Shown here: piece by piece, positions 1 to 5,904 of the stretch
Layout: each line of letters starts with the position of its first letter
Numbering within the stretch: position 1 is the stretch's first letter
Source of the DNA: WHSV01 sp050694055
GTDB taxonomy: Bacteria > Actinomycetota > CADDZG01 > WHSQ01
Direction of reading: 5' to 3'
Length of the DNA stretch: 6,548 nt
Assembly: GCA_050694055.1 (NCBI GenBank)
Contig: JBOGWX010000142.1
Span: forward strand, 1 to 6,548
Notes under the pieces: model-generated
What the model saw: the letters and a program-made list of their open reading frames with translations, nothing else
What the model was told of the DNA's origin: nothing
Databases searched by the model: none
Made by a program: the position numbers and the translations under genes

Positions 1-86
1 ACGGTGGACGTGACCGGGGCGGCCGGCGCGAGGGTGGGGACCGCGGCGGTCCTCCACGCGAGCGTGCTCCCCGGAGAGACGTCTGA
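1..86 (+). CDS. pnp: C-terminal tail of polynucleotide phosphorylase (partial, 5' end outside window)
   Basis: Reading frame 3 is open from the left edge to a TGA at 84-86 and encodes about 27 residues: GGRDRGGRREGGDRGG followed by PPRERAPRRDV. This very basic Arg/Gly/Asp tail resembles the disordered extension that follows the S1 RNA-binding domain in many actinobacterial polynucleotide phosphorylases, the 3'-to-5' phosphorolytic exoribonucleases of RNA turnover. The identification rests on this composition and on the gene order: pnp directly precedes the M16 peptidase and dapB in many actinobacteria. No catalytic domain is visible, so other proteins with an RGG-type tail cannot be excluded. 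The stop lies 4 bases before the peptidase ATG, which suggests translational coupling. Confidence 0.65.
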   Translation, partial: GGRDRGGRREGGDRGGPPRERAPRRDV

Positions 87-90
87 CGGC

Positions 91-1347
91 ATGACGTTTG
101 CTCGCACAACGCTCGATTCCGGGGCGACGGTGGTCACCGAGCATATGAGTGCCGTGCGCTCGGTGACCGTGGGGTTCTGGTTCGACATCGGCGCCCGGGA
201 CGAACCCGATGAGCTCGCAGGGACCTCGCACTTCCTCGAGCATCTGCTCTTCAAGGGCACCGAGGCGCGCAACGCCAAGGACATCGCCGATGCGTTCGAT
301 GCGGTCGGCGGTGACGTCAACGCTTTCACCGGCAAGGAGTACACCTGTTACTACGCGCGCGTGCTCGATGACGACCTGCCGATGGCGCTCGATGTGCTGA
401 CCGACATGATCACCAACTCGGTGATCGATGCCAAGGAGTTCGAGTTCGAGCGCAAGGTGATTCTCGAAGAGATCGCCATGCACGAGGACGCTCCCGACGA
501 GGTAGTCCACGATCTCTTTTATCGGGCGATGTGGGACGGTCATCCGCTCGGCCGGCCGGTGCTCGGTTTCAACGAGACCATCGGTGACGTGACGCGCGAC
601 CAGGTCGCAGGCTACTGGCACGAGCGCTACACGCCCAAGAACCTGGTGGTGGCGGCCGCCGGCAACGTCGACCACGACGAGCTCGTCAACCGAGTCGAGG
701 CACTGCTGGCCGAGAAGTCAGACGGACAAAAGACGCTGCGCGACGGCTCGGCACCCCCGCTGGGACGCGGCGTTCAGGTACACAAGCGTCCGACGGAGCA
801 GGCGCACATCATCCTCGGAACGGAGGGGTTGCCTCGCAACCACGAGGCGCGCCACGAACTCGCGCTCCTCGACACGATTCTCGGTGGCGGGATGTCCTCG
901 CGTCTGTTCCAGGAGGTGCGCGAGAAGCGCGGCCTCGCATACGCGGTGTACTCCTACCGGGCGATGTTCGCGGACTCTGGCTCGTTCGCCGTCTATGCAG
1001 GCACCACACCGAACAATGCTCAAACCGTGATCGACATCGTGCGAGCAGAGATCGACTCTCTCGTTGCCGACGGGATCACCGAAGCGGAGTTGCTGCGCGC
1101 GAAAGGACACCTGAAAGGCTCGTTGGTATTGAGTGCTGAGGATCCATCGAGCCGCATGAACCGCCTGGGCAAGCAACAGCTCACGACCGGAGAGATCATC
1201 TCGATTGACGAGTTGATCGAGCGCTTCGAGCGCATCGAAATGGACGACATGCGCGCGATCATCGATCGCATCTTCGCCAGGATGAACCACATGGTGACGA
1301 TCGTCGGTCCCTTCGACAAGGGCGCGTTCGACCGCTACGCAGCCTGA
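91..1347 (+). CDS. pepR: M16 family zinc metallopeptidase (PepR / processing-peptidase-like)
   Basis: This 418-residue protein is a single-unit M16B (pitrilysin clan) peptidase, related to mitochondrial processing peptidase beta and mycobacterial PepR. The inverted zinc motif HxxEH is His47-Phe-Leu-Glu50-His51, with Glu50 as the catalytic base. The third zinc ligand is probably Glu127 in VILEEIAM, at the family's usual spacing. The C-terminal half carries the conserved LGGGMSSRLFQEVREKRGLAY block (264-284) with the Arg/Tyr residues used for substrate positioning. There is no signal peptide, so it should act in the cytoplasm; substrates are unknown. I chose ATG 91 because it follows the pnp stop by 4 bases and aligns with the start of the family homology (MTFARTTLDSG). 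The same frame is open back to a GTG at 4, but that stretch is the pnp tail read out of frame. The Shine-Dalgarno is weak (GGAGAG at 73-78). Its TGA overlaps the dapB ATG by one base. Confidence 0.93.
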   Translation: MTFARTTLDSGATVVTEHMSAVRSVTVGFWFDIGARDEPDELAGTSHFLEHLLFKGTEARNAKDIADAFDAVGGDVNAFTGKEYTCYYARVLDDDLPMALDVLTDMITNSVIDAKEFEFERKVILEEIAMHEDAPDEVVHDLFYRAMWDGHPLGRPVLGFNETIGDVTRDQVAGYWHERYTPKNLVVAAAGNVDHDELVNRVEALLAEKSDGQKTLRDGSAPPLGRGVQVHKRPTEQAHIILGTEGLPRNHEARHELALLDTILGGGMSSRLFQEVREKRGLAYAVYSYRAMFADSGSFAVYAGTTPNNAQTVIDIVRAEIDSLVADGITEAELLRAKGHLKGSLVLSAEDPSSRMNRLGKQQLTTGEIISIDELIERFERIEMDDMRAIIDRIFARMNHMVTIVGPFDKGAFDRYAA

Positions 1348-2084
1348 TGGCGATCACAGTCGGAGTCATCGGCGCAGCCGGAAAGATGGGGGTCGAGGTG
1401 TGCCGGGCCGTCGAGGTCACGGACGACCTCGAGCTCGTGGCGCGCGTCGGGCGCGGTGACTCGCTCGATGAGCTCGTCAGTGCGGGGGCCGAGGTCGCCG
1501 TGGAGTTCTCGCTACCGGACGCGGTCAAGCACAATGCATCCTTCTGCCTGCGCAACGGCATCAACGCCGTCATCGGTGCGACGGGCCTGACTAGCGATGA
1601 TCTGGACGAGCTTCGCGCTCTTGTGGAGCGGCACGGGACCAAGTGTTTCGTTGCTCCGAACTTCGCCATGGGCGCGGTGCTGATGATGCAGTTCGCCGCT
1701 CAGGCGTCGCCCTACTTCGATGTGGCCGAGATCGTCGAGCGTCACGATGAGCACAAACTCGACGCGCCGTCGGGAACCTCGCTGCGAACGGCTCAGCTGA
1801 TGAACGAGGCGCGCCCCGGGACATGGAACGCCCCTCTTGCGGGCACCGAAACGCGGCCCGGGGCGCGTGGCGGGGAGCTCGACGGTGTGCGCGTTCATTC
1901 GTTGCGAACGCCCGGGTCGGTCGCCCACCAAGAGGTCATCTTGGGATCGGCGGGCCAGACTCTGACGATCCGGCACGACTCGCTCGACCGCGGGTCGTTC
2001 ATGCCCGGCGTGATCCTGGCTATCAGGAGGGTCGGTTCGCTCGACTCGTTGACGGTGGGACTCGAGCACTTACTGGACCTCTAG
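1347..2084 (+). CDS. dapB: 4-hydroxy-tetrahydrodipicolinate reductase
   Basis: DapB catalyses the NAD(P)H-dependent reduction of 4-hydroxy-tetrahydrodipicolinate, the step after DapA in diaminopimelate/lysine synthesis, in the cytoplasm. The protein has 245 residues, the usual actinobacterial length. The N-terminal Rossmann domain shows the nucleotide loop GAAGKMG (9-15) and GATG (77-80). APNFAMGAVLMM (103-114) leads into the C-terminal substrate domain. The active-site block is ERHDEHKLDAPSGT (131-144), with the general-acid His133, Lys137 and the substrate-binding PSGT loop. Most family members have two adjacent His here (E-x-H-H-x-x-K); the second is Asp134 in this protein. The C-terminal signature VHSLRTPGSVAHQEVILG (183-200) is intact. 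ATG 1347 overlaps the peptidase stop (TGATG), so translation is likely coupled. The lipoprotein gene starts 3 bases downstream. Confidence 0.96.
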   Translation: MAITVGVIGAAGKMGVEVCRAVEVTDDLELVARVGRGDSLDELVSAGAEVAVEFSLPDAVKHNASFCLRNGINAVIGATGLTSDDLDELRALVERHGTKCFVAPNFAMGAVLMMQFAAQASPYFDVAEIVERHDEHKLDAPSGTSLRTAQLMNEARPGTWNAPLAGTETRPGARGGELDGVRVHSLRTPGSVAHQEVILGSAGQTLTIRHDSLDRGSFMPGVILAIRRVGSLDSLTVGLEHLLDL

Positions 2085-2087
2085 TCA

Positions 2088-2609
2088 ATGTTCAGAACTA
2101 TGCCCGCAAGTCTCGCTCTCGTGCTCCTCACAGCGTGCTTCGGGCCCGATCCCAATCTCACCGAGAGCGGGCTCGCCAAGCCGATCCTCACCCTCGAGTT
2201 TCCCTCCGAGGTCGAAGCAGGCTCGACCGCCCAGCTCACCGTAGAGGTCGGCAACCCCGGTCCCGGCGACATGAGCTCGTTCAGCGTCGCCTTCGCCGCC
2301 GTGGCCGTCGGGGGTCAGCGCGGCAACGCCCGATCCCTGCTGACTCCGGCGCCTGCCCCCGGGCGGCTCGGAGCCGAGCAGGCCATCAGCTCGTCGCTCA
2401 CCTCGATCGATCCCCAACCGGTCACGGTGGGGGAGGGGGGCCTGGTCTTCAGGTTCGGGCCCCTCGCCGAGGAGGACGCGGCGTCGGTCTCCTTCGAGGT
2501 CGCGGTTCCCGAGGACGCGGGGCTCTATGCGAACTCGGTGCAGGCGTACGACAGCCAGGTCCTGGACCGGATCGACGCCGTGAAGTTGGAGACAGAGGTC
2601 ACCGGCTGA
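2088..2609 (+). CDS. Secreted lipoprotein with a DUF11/CARDB-like beta-sandwich, function unknown
   Basis: I do not recognise a specific family for this 173-residue protein. Residues 1-17 form a short lipoprotein signal: n-region MFRT, hydrophobic PASLALVL, and lipobox LLTAC with Cys17 as the lipidated residue. It should be exported and anchored on the outer face of the cytoplasmic membrane. The mature part is acidic, Pro/Gly/Ser-rich and free of further membrane helices. LTLEFPSEVEAGSTAQLTVE with NPGPGD (34-61), and later VFRFGPLAEEDAASVSFEV with PEDAGLYANSV (120-151), resemble the strands of DUF11/CARDB immunoglobulin-like domains. That fold is an inference. It starts 3 bases after dapB with no clear Shine-Dalgarno, so it probably depends on coupling. 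ATG 2100 is an alternative, but it would remove the only basic residue of the signal peptide. A role in lysine synthesis is not suggested by the sequence. Confidence 0.82.
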   Translation: MFRTMPASLALVLLTACFGPDPNLTESGLAKPILTLEFPSEVEAGSTAQLTVEVGNPGPGDMSSFSVAFAAVAVGGQRGNARSLLTPAPAPGRLGAEQAISSSLTSIDPQPVTVGEGGLVFRFGPLAEEDAASVSFEVAVPEDAGLYANSVQAYDSQVLDRIDAVKLETEVTG

Positions 2610-2644
2610 GGAAGCCAATCAATGTGTCCCAGGGCAGTTGGGGG

Positions 2645-2650
2645 TAGCGT
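2645..2650 (+). promoter_or_regulatory. Possible -10 element ahead of dapA
   Basis: The gap between the lipoprotein stop (2609) and dapA is the only sizeable break in the plus-strand operon. TAGCGT at 2645-2650 fits the loose actinobacterial -10 pattern TAnnnT, with a run of A just downstream. No recognisable -35 element is present 16-19 bases upstream. If it is active, dapA and rnj could be transcribed independently of the pnp-dapB genes. This is a weak, single-hexamer call. Confidence 0.25.
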
Positions 2651-2683
2651 GAAAACAGGCAGAGGAGCGATGAAGGTCGATCT

Positions 2684-2690
2684 GGAGGTG
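2684..2690 (+). promoter_or_regulatory. Ribosome binding site of dapA
   Basis: GGAGGTG is a strong Shine-Dalgarno match. It lies 7 bases (counted from GGAGG) before ATG 2696 and only 4 before the in-frame GTG 2693. The spacing favours ATG 2696 as the dapA start. Confidence 0.75.
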
Positions 2691-2695
2691 GAGTG

Positions 2696-3598
2696 ATGGC
2701 CCGGGCGGTATTCGGAGAAGTCCTCACCGCGATGGTGACTCCGTTCGACGGCGATGGGTCCTTGAACCTAGCCGCAACTCGAAAGCTGGCCTCCCATCTC
2801 GTGGAGCACGGCTCGGATGGGCTGGTGGTATGCGGAACGACGGGGGAGTCGCCGGTTCTCAGCCACGACGAGAAGCTGAGGCTCTTCGACACCGTGGTAG
2901 ACGAGGTCGGGGAGCGCGCGCAGGTCATTGCCGGCACCGGCACCTACAACACGGCGGAGTCGATCGAGCTGACGAAAGAGGCCGCCGAGCGAGGCGTCGA
3001 TGGTTGCCTCGTGGTTACCCCCTACTACTCGAAGCCCCCGCAGAACGCATTACTCGCTCACTTCACCGCGATCGCCGACGCATCGAGCGTGCCGCTCATC
3101 CTCTACGACATCCCGCCGCGCACGAACACGCGCATCGAACGTCCGACGATGGTGAAGCTGGCGGAGCACCCCAACATCGTGGCCGACAAAGACGCGGTGG
3201 GCAACCCGCTCGAGACCGCGAAGCTGCGCGCCGACCTGGATGCGGCCGGTCATCATGATTTTGCGCTCTACTCGGGAGACGATCTCATGCTCATGCCGCA
3301 CCTCGGAAGCGGAGTCGTGGGCGTCGTATCGGTGTGCTCGCATCTCATCGGGTCGCAGCTCAAGCAGATCATCTCCGCTTACAACGACGGCAAGAACGAA
3401 GAGGCCATGCGGATCTATCTCGATTGCCTTCCGTTGATGAGCGTCATCATGGGCCTGACCACGAGTCCCATCCCCATCAAGGCTGCGGTGGCCATGATCG
3501 GGCTCGAGGTCGGCGAGCCGCGACTCCCACTCGTTCCTCCGACCGAGGAACAGGAGGCGGCCATCCGTTCTGCTCTCGAGGACGCGGGTCTCCTTTGA
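2696..3598 (+). CDS. dapA: 4-hydroxy-tetrahydrodipicolinate synthase
   Basis: DapA condenses pyruvate with aspartate semialdehyde, the committed step of diaminopimelate/lysine synthesis; its product is converted to the DapB substrate. The 300-residue protein is a full-length class I aldolase TIM barrel. Visible motifs are GTTGES (47-52, with the proton-relay Thr), TPYYSKP (108-114, the Tyr contributed across the dimer), LYDIPPRTN (136-144, with catalytic Tyr137 and carboxylate-binding Arg142), the Schiff-base Lys165 in VADKDAVGN, and the SGDD...GVVGVVSV region near the C-terminal third. ATG 2696 is preferred over GTG 2693 on Shine-Dalgarno spacing. The ATG overlaps the TGA of an 8-codon mini-ORF (2670-2696). 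The stop overlaps the RNase J TTG. Related N-acetylneuraminate lyase-type enzymes share the fold, but the neighbouring dapB supports DapA. Confidence 0.95.
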   Translation: MARAVFGEVLTAMVTPFDGDGSLNLAATRKLASHLVEHGSDGLVVCGTTGESPVLSHDEKLRLFDTVVDEVGERAQVIAGTGTYNTAESIELTKEAAERGVDGCLVVTPYYSKPPQNALLAHFTAIADASSVPLILYDIPPRTNTRIERPTMVKLAEHPNIVADKDAVGNPLETAKLRADLDAAGHHDFALYSGDDLMLMPHLGSGVVGVVSVCSHLIGSQLKQIISAYNDGKNEEAMRIYLDCLPLMSVIMGLTTSPIPIKAAVAMIGLEVGEPRLPLVPPTEEQEAAIRSALEDAGLL

Positions 3599-5238
3599 CG
3601 AGAATCATCTTCCTCGGTGGGATTGGTGAGATCGGCCGCAACATGCTGGCCGTCGAGCACGACGGCAGGATCCTGGTCATCGATTGCGGCCTCTCCTTCC
3701 CGAACGAGGAGATGCTGGGCGTCGATCTAGTCCTGCCCGATTTCAGTTACATCACCGAGCGGGCCGAGGACTGTGTCGGAGTACTGCTCACCCATGGACA
3801 CGAAGACCACGTCGGGGCGCTTGCGTGGTTCCTGCGGGGGGTCGACGTCGAGGTTTTTGGAACGCCGCTGACCCTCGGGATCGCGCGCCGGCGTCTCGAA
3901 GAGCACGGAGTCGAGGCTCGCTTCGTCGACATCGCGGCCCCCGGACGCCGAAGAATCGGTCCGTTCGACTGTCGCTTCCTTGCGGTGTCGCATTCGATAC
4001 CAGATGCCATCGCACCGGTCATCGAGACCTCCGACGGTCGCATCCTTTACACCGGCGACTTCAAGTTCGACGAGTCGCCGATCGACGGCCGGCACACCGA
4101 CATCGAGGGCTTCGCCGAGATTGCACGCCAGGGCGTCGACCTCTTGTTGAGCGACTCGACCAACGCGGAGACTCCTGGGCGCACCCCCTCCGAGGCGGTC
4201 GTGGGGAACACGCTCCGTAACATCCTCGCCTCGGCCAAGCAGCGCGTCATCGTGGCTTGTTTCGCGTCGAACCTGCACAGGATTCAGCAGGTCTGTGAGA
4301 TCGCGGAGGAACACGACCGCCGGGTTGCCTTCATAGGCCGGTCGATGATCAACAACGTCGAGGTGGGGCGTGACCTCGGCCACCTGAAGCTCAAGGACCG
4401 CACGATCCTGCCCATCGACGAGATCGACCACGAGTCGCCGTCGAAGACCGTGCTCGTATGCACCGGATCCCAGGGTGAGCCGCTGTCGGCGCTCTCGCTC
4501 ATCGCGGCGGGCGATCACAAGCTCGTGCACGTCGGGCGAGGCGACACCGTGATTCTGTCGGCCTCGGCCATCCCGGGTAACGAGTCGGCGGTGCACCGAG
4601 TGATCAACTCTCTCTACAAGGCGGGGGCCGACGTCTACTCGGCCGAGACCAGCGAAGTACACGTCTCGGGCCACGCCGCCTCGGACGAGTTGAGGGAGAT
4701 GCTCATCCTCGTGCGTCCTCGTCACTTCGTGCCGGTGCACGGTGAGTACCGTCACCTCGCGCTGCACAAGAAGATTGCGGAGAGCGTAGGCATTCCGGAG
4801 CGCGCCATCACCCTGGTCGAGGACGGAGACGTGCTCGAGCTGACCAGAGGAGAGATCCGCCGAGACGGGCGCGTCACGGCGGGAATGGTGCTCGTGGACG
4901 GCCTTGGGGTCGGTGACGTCGGACCGACCGTGTTGCGCGACCGGAGGGTCCTGGCGGAGGACGGTTTCTTGATGTGCGTCGTCACCATCGACTCGCAGAG
5001 CGGGGAGATCCTCGCCGGCCCCGATTTGATCAGCAGGGGATTCGTGCACATCGATGAGTCGCGTGAGTGGCTCGACGAAGCATCCGACCGGGTGCACGAC
5101 GCGCTGGAACGGCTCGAGGGAGAGCACGTGACCGACTGGCAGATGATCAAGAAGACGTGCCGCCGGGCGCTGGGCGAGTTCGTGTGGCACTCGACCCGCC
5201 GTCGCCCGATGATCCTGCCGGTCATCATGGAGATCTAG
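3595..5238 (+). CDS. rnj: Ribonuclease J (metallo-beta-lactamase/beta-CASP RNase)
   Basis: RNase J combines endonuclease and 5'-to-3' exonuclease activity in mRNA decay and rRNA maturation. With the TTG start the protein has 547 residues, typical of the family. It begins TRIIFLGGIGEIGRNML. The metal site is HGHEDH (His67, His69, Asp71, His72), His133 in SHSIPD and Asp155 in YTGDFKFDE. The beta-CASP part contains STNAETPGRTPSE, ACFASNLHRIQQV, GRSMINNVEVGRDLG and CTGSQGEP. HVSGHA (356-361) and PVHGEYRHL (380-388, His382) complete the catalytic core, followed by the C-terminal domain ending ILPVIMEI. TTG 3595-3597 overlaps the dapA stop 3596-3598. A GAGGA 12 bases upstream is a poor Shine-Dalgarno, so coupling to dapA is likely. 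The frame stays open upstream to ATG 3334, but those 87 codons are dapA read in another frame. The dapA-rnj adjacency is usual in actinobacteria. Confidence 0.95.
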   Translation: MTRIIFLGGIGEIGRNMLAVEHDGRILVIDCGLSFPNEEMLGVDLVLPDFSYITERAEDCVGVLLTHGHEDHVGALAWFLRGVDVEVFGTPLTLGIARRRLEEHGVEARFVDIAAPGRRRIGPFDCRFLAVSHSIPDAIAPVIETSDGRILYTGDFKFDESPIDGRHTDIEGFAEIARQGVDLLLSDSTNAETPGRTPSEAVVGNTLRNILASAKQRVIVACFASNLHRIQQVCEIAEEHDRRVAFIGRSMINNVEVGRDLGHLKLKDRTILPIDEIDHESPSKTVLVCTGSQGEPLSALSLIAAGDHKLVHVGRGDTVILSASAIPGNESAVHRVINSLYKAGADVYSAETSEVHVSGHAASDELREMLILVRPRHFVPVHGEYRHLALHKKIAESVGIPERAITLVEDGDVLELTRGEIRRDGRVTAGMVLVDGLGVGDVGPTVLRDRRVLAEDGFLMCVVTIDSQSGEILAGPDLISRGFVHIDESREWLDEASDRVHDALERLEGEHVTDWQMIKKTCRRALGEFVWHSTRRRPMILPVIMEI

Positions 5239-5259
5239 CACGTCGCCCATGCTGCCCCT

Positions 5260-5312
5260 CGGGACTTCGCTCGGATTGTTCCGCATAGTGGAACAAAGTG
5301 AGCGAAGTCCCG
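5260..5312. terminator. Nested hairpin between convergent genes, probable bidirectional terminator
   Basis: A perfect 13-bp inverted repeat, CGGGACTTCGCTC (5260-5272) with GAGCGAAGTCCCG (5300-5312), encloses a 3x3 internal loop and a second perfect 7-bp repeat, TTGTTCC (5276-5282) with GGAACAA (5290-5296), around a 7-base loop. CTGC/GCAG (5252-5255 and 5313-5316) could lengthen the stem across a bulge. It lies 21 bases after the RNase J stop and 25 bases beyond the end of the convergent DoxX gene, where a shared terminator is expected. There is no T-run on either side, so it is not a canonical intrinsic terminator. A dispersed palindromic repeat or a protein-binding site are alternatives. Confidence 0.6.
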
Positions 5313-5337
5313 GCAGTTCGCCAGGCAAGGCTGGGAT

Positions 5338-5787
5338 CTAGGCTGCCGTCTTGAGATCCTGGCGTTCGTCCCCCTTGATCGAGCCTGGGTGGAACGCAGA
5401 GGCAAGGCGCGCCAGGGTCAGCGCGCCCAGGAGTAGCCCGAAATCGCGAAGGGCGATGTCGTAGTACTCGGGAGCGTCCACGGTAAGCAGATTGACGATT
5501 ATCCCGCCGAGCCATCCGGCCACGAGATATCCACCGAACCATGGCGCCAGGGCCACAACGATGCCGGCAACGATCTCCACCACTCCCACCGCGTACATGA
5601 ACTGCTGGGCGGTGCCGGGCACGATGTCGTTGAGCCAAGGCGCCAAGTAGTCGGGCCAATCCACCATGAAGTTGAAGAACTTGTCGACGCCGAAGAGGAT
5701 CGGCGCCACTGCGAATCCGAGCCGCAGAAGTGAGAAGCTCTGGAACACCGGGTCGCGGAGAGAGCCACGTGCTTGCGTGCGGGTCAT
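5338..5787 (-). CDS. DoxX-like four-helix membrane protein
   Basis: This 149-residue protein is predicted to be integral to the cytoplasmic membrane, with four hydrophobic segments at about residues 18-38, 62-83, 84-103 and 109-131. The short basic N-terminus and the polar tail (HPGSIKGDERQDLKTAA) are consistent with both ends on the cytoplasmic side. Recognisable family-like stretches are LRLGFAVAPILFGVDKFFN, YLAPWLNDIVPG, FMYAVGVVEIVAGI and ALRDFGLLLGALTLARLA. DoxX-type proteins are small membrane proteins linked in some organisms to quinone or redox and thiol-stress functions; the exact role here is unknown. The start at 5787 is preceded by a strong AGGAGGTGG. It is divergent from a SufR-like regulator and shares its promoter region, so regulation by that protein is likely but inferred. 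It is convergent with RNase J. Confidence 0.85.
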   Translation of the reverse strand: MTRTQARGSLRDPVFQSFSLLRLGFAVAPILFGVDKFFNFMVDWPDYLAPWLNDIVPGTAQQFMYAVGVVEIVAGIVVALAPWFGGYLVAGWLGGIIVNLLTVDAPEYYDIALRDFGLLLGALTLARLASAFHPGSIKGDERQDLKTAA

Positions 5788-5791
5788 CTAA

Positions 5792-5800
5792 CCACCTCCT
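5792..5800 (-). promoter_or_regulatory. Ribosome binding site of the DoxX-like gene
   Basis: On the minus strand AGGAGGTGG (5800 to 5792) sits 4 bases before the ATG at 5787-5785. It is a near-perfect anti-16S match and fixes the start of the DoxX-like gene. Confidence 0.8.
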
Positions 5801-5802
5801 GT

Positions 5803-5832
5803 TTCTAACACTAGCCAATATTTCTGTTAGAA
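5803..5832. promoter_or_regulatory. Inverted-repeat candidate operator in the divergent promoter region
   Basis: TTCTAACA (5803-5810) and TGTTAGAA (5825-5832) form a perfect 8-bp inverted repeat with a 14-base spacer. Half-site centres are 22 bp apart, two helical turns, as expected for a dimeric winged-helix protein binding one DNA face. The region is much richer in A/T than its surroundings and lies between two divergent genes, one of them a regulator. The right half-site overlaps a good plus-strand -10, TAGAAT (5829-5834, 5 of 6 to consensus). The left half-site overlaps a -35-like CTAACA (5805-5810) with an 18-base spacer. Autoregulation and control of the DoxX-like gene are inferred from this layout. 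Confidence 0.6.
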
Positions 5833-5834
5833 TA
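5829..5834 (+). promoter_or_regulatory. Probable -10 element of the regulator gene
   Basis: TAGAAT differs from TATAAT at one base. The best -35 partner is CTAACA (5805-5810, 4 of 6 to TTGACA) with an 18-base spacer. Transcription would begin near 5840, giving a leader of about 65 bases before the regulator ATG at 5905. Alternatively, the transcript is leaderless on the ATG at 5840. Confidence 0.45.
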
Positions 5835-5893
5835 CACACATGAACCGAAAGTGCAACCCGACCGATGAGCTGCAACCAGGTACGGCTCTGTTC

Positions 5894-5900
5894 AGGAGGT
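5894..5900 (+). promoter_or_regulatory. Ribosome binding site of the regulator gene
   Basis: AGGAGGT lies 4 bases before ATG 5905 and decides that start over the in-frame ATG 5929. No other in-frame start in the leader has comparable support. Confidence 0.8.
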
Positions 5901-5904
5901 CTCG

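Noticed and set aside
718..1290. 190-codon minus-strand frame opposite the M16 peptidase
   Set aside because: It is a shadow of a conserved gene, with no start signal or domain.
2604..2616. Small GGCT/AGCC hairpin after the lipoprotein as a terminator
   Set aside because: The stem is only 4 bp, overlaps the stop codon and is not followed by T residues.
1823..2647. 274-codon plus-strand frame across the dapB end and the lipoprotein
   Set aside because: Its translation is an Arg/Gly-rich low-complexity product of GC-rich out-of-frame reading, and it conflicts with two better-supported genes.
3727..5328. 533-codon open frame on the minus strand, antisense to RNase J
   Set aside because: It lies opposite a clearly conserved RNase J. 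Its translation is rich in Arg, Val, His and Asp, with no recognisable domain. Long antisense frames are common opposite high-GC genes.
5322..5335. Small CCAG/CTGG inverted repeat past the end of the DoxX-like gene
   Set aside because: A 4-bp stem without a T-run is expected by chance in GC-rich DNA; the large neighbouring palindrome is the better terminator candidate.
5225..5875. 216-codon minus-strand frame overlapping the DoxX-like gene
   Set aside because: It overlaps the DoxX-like gene in another frame, gives a basic low-complexity product and runs through the palindrome and the operator region.
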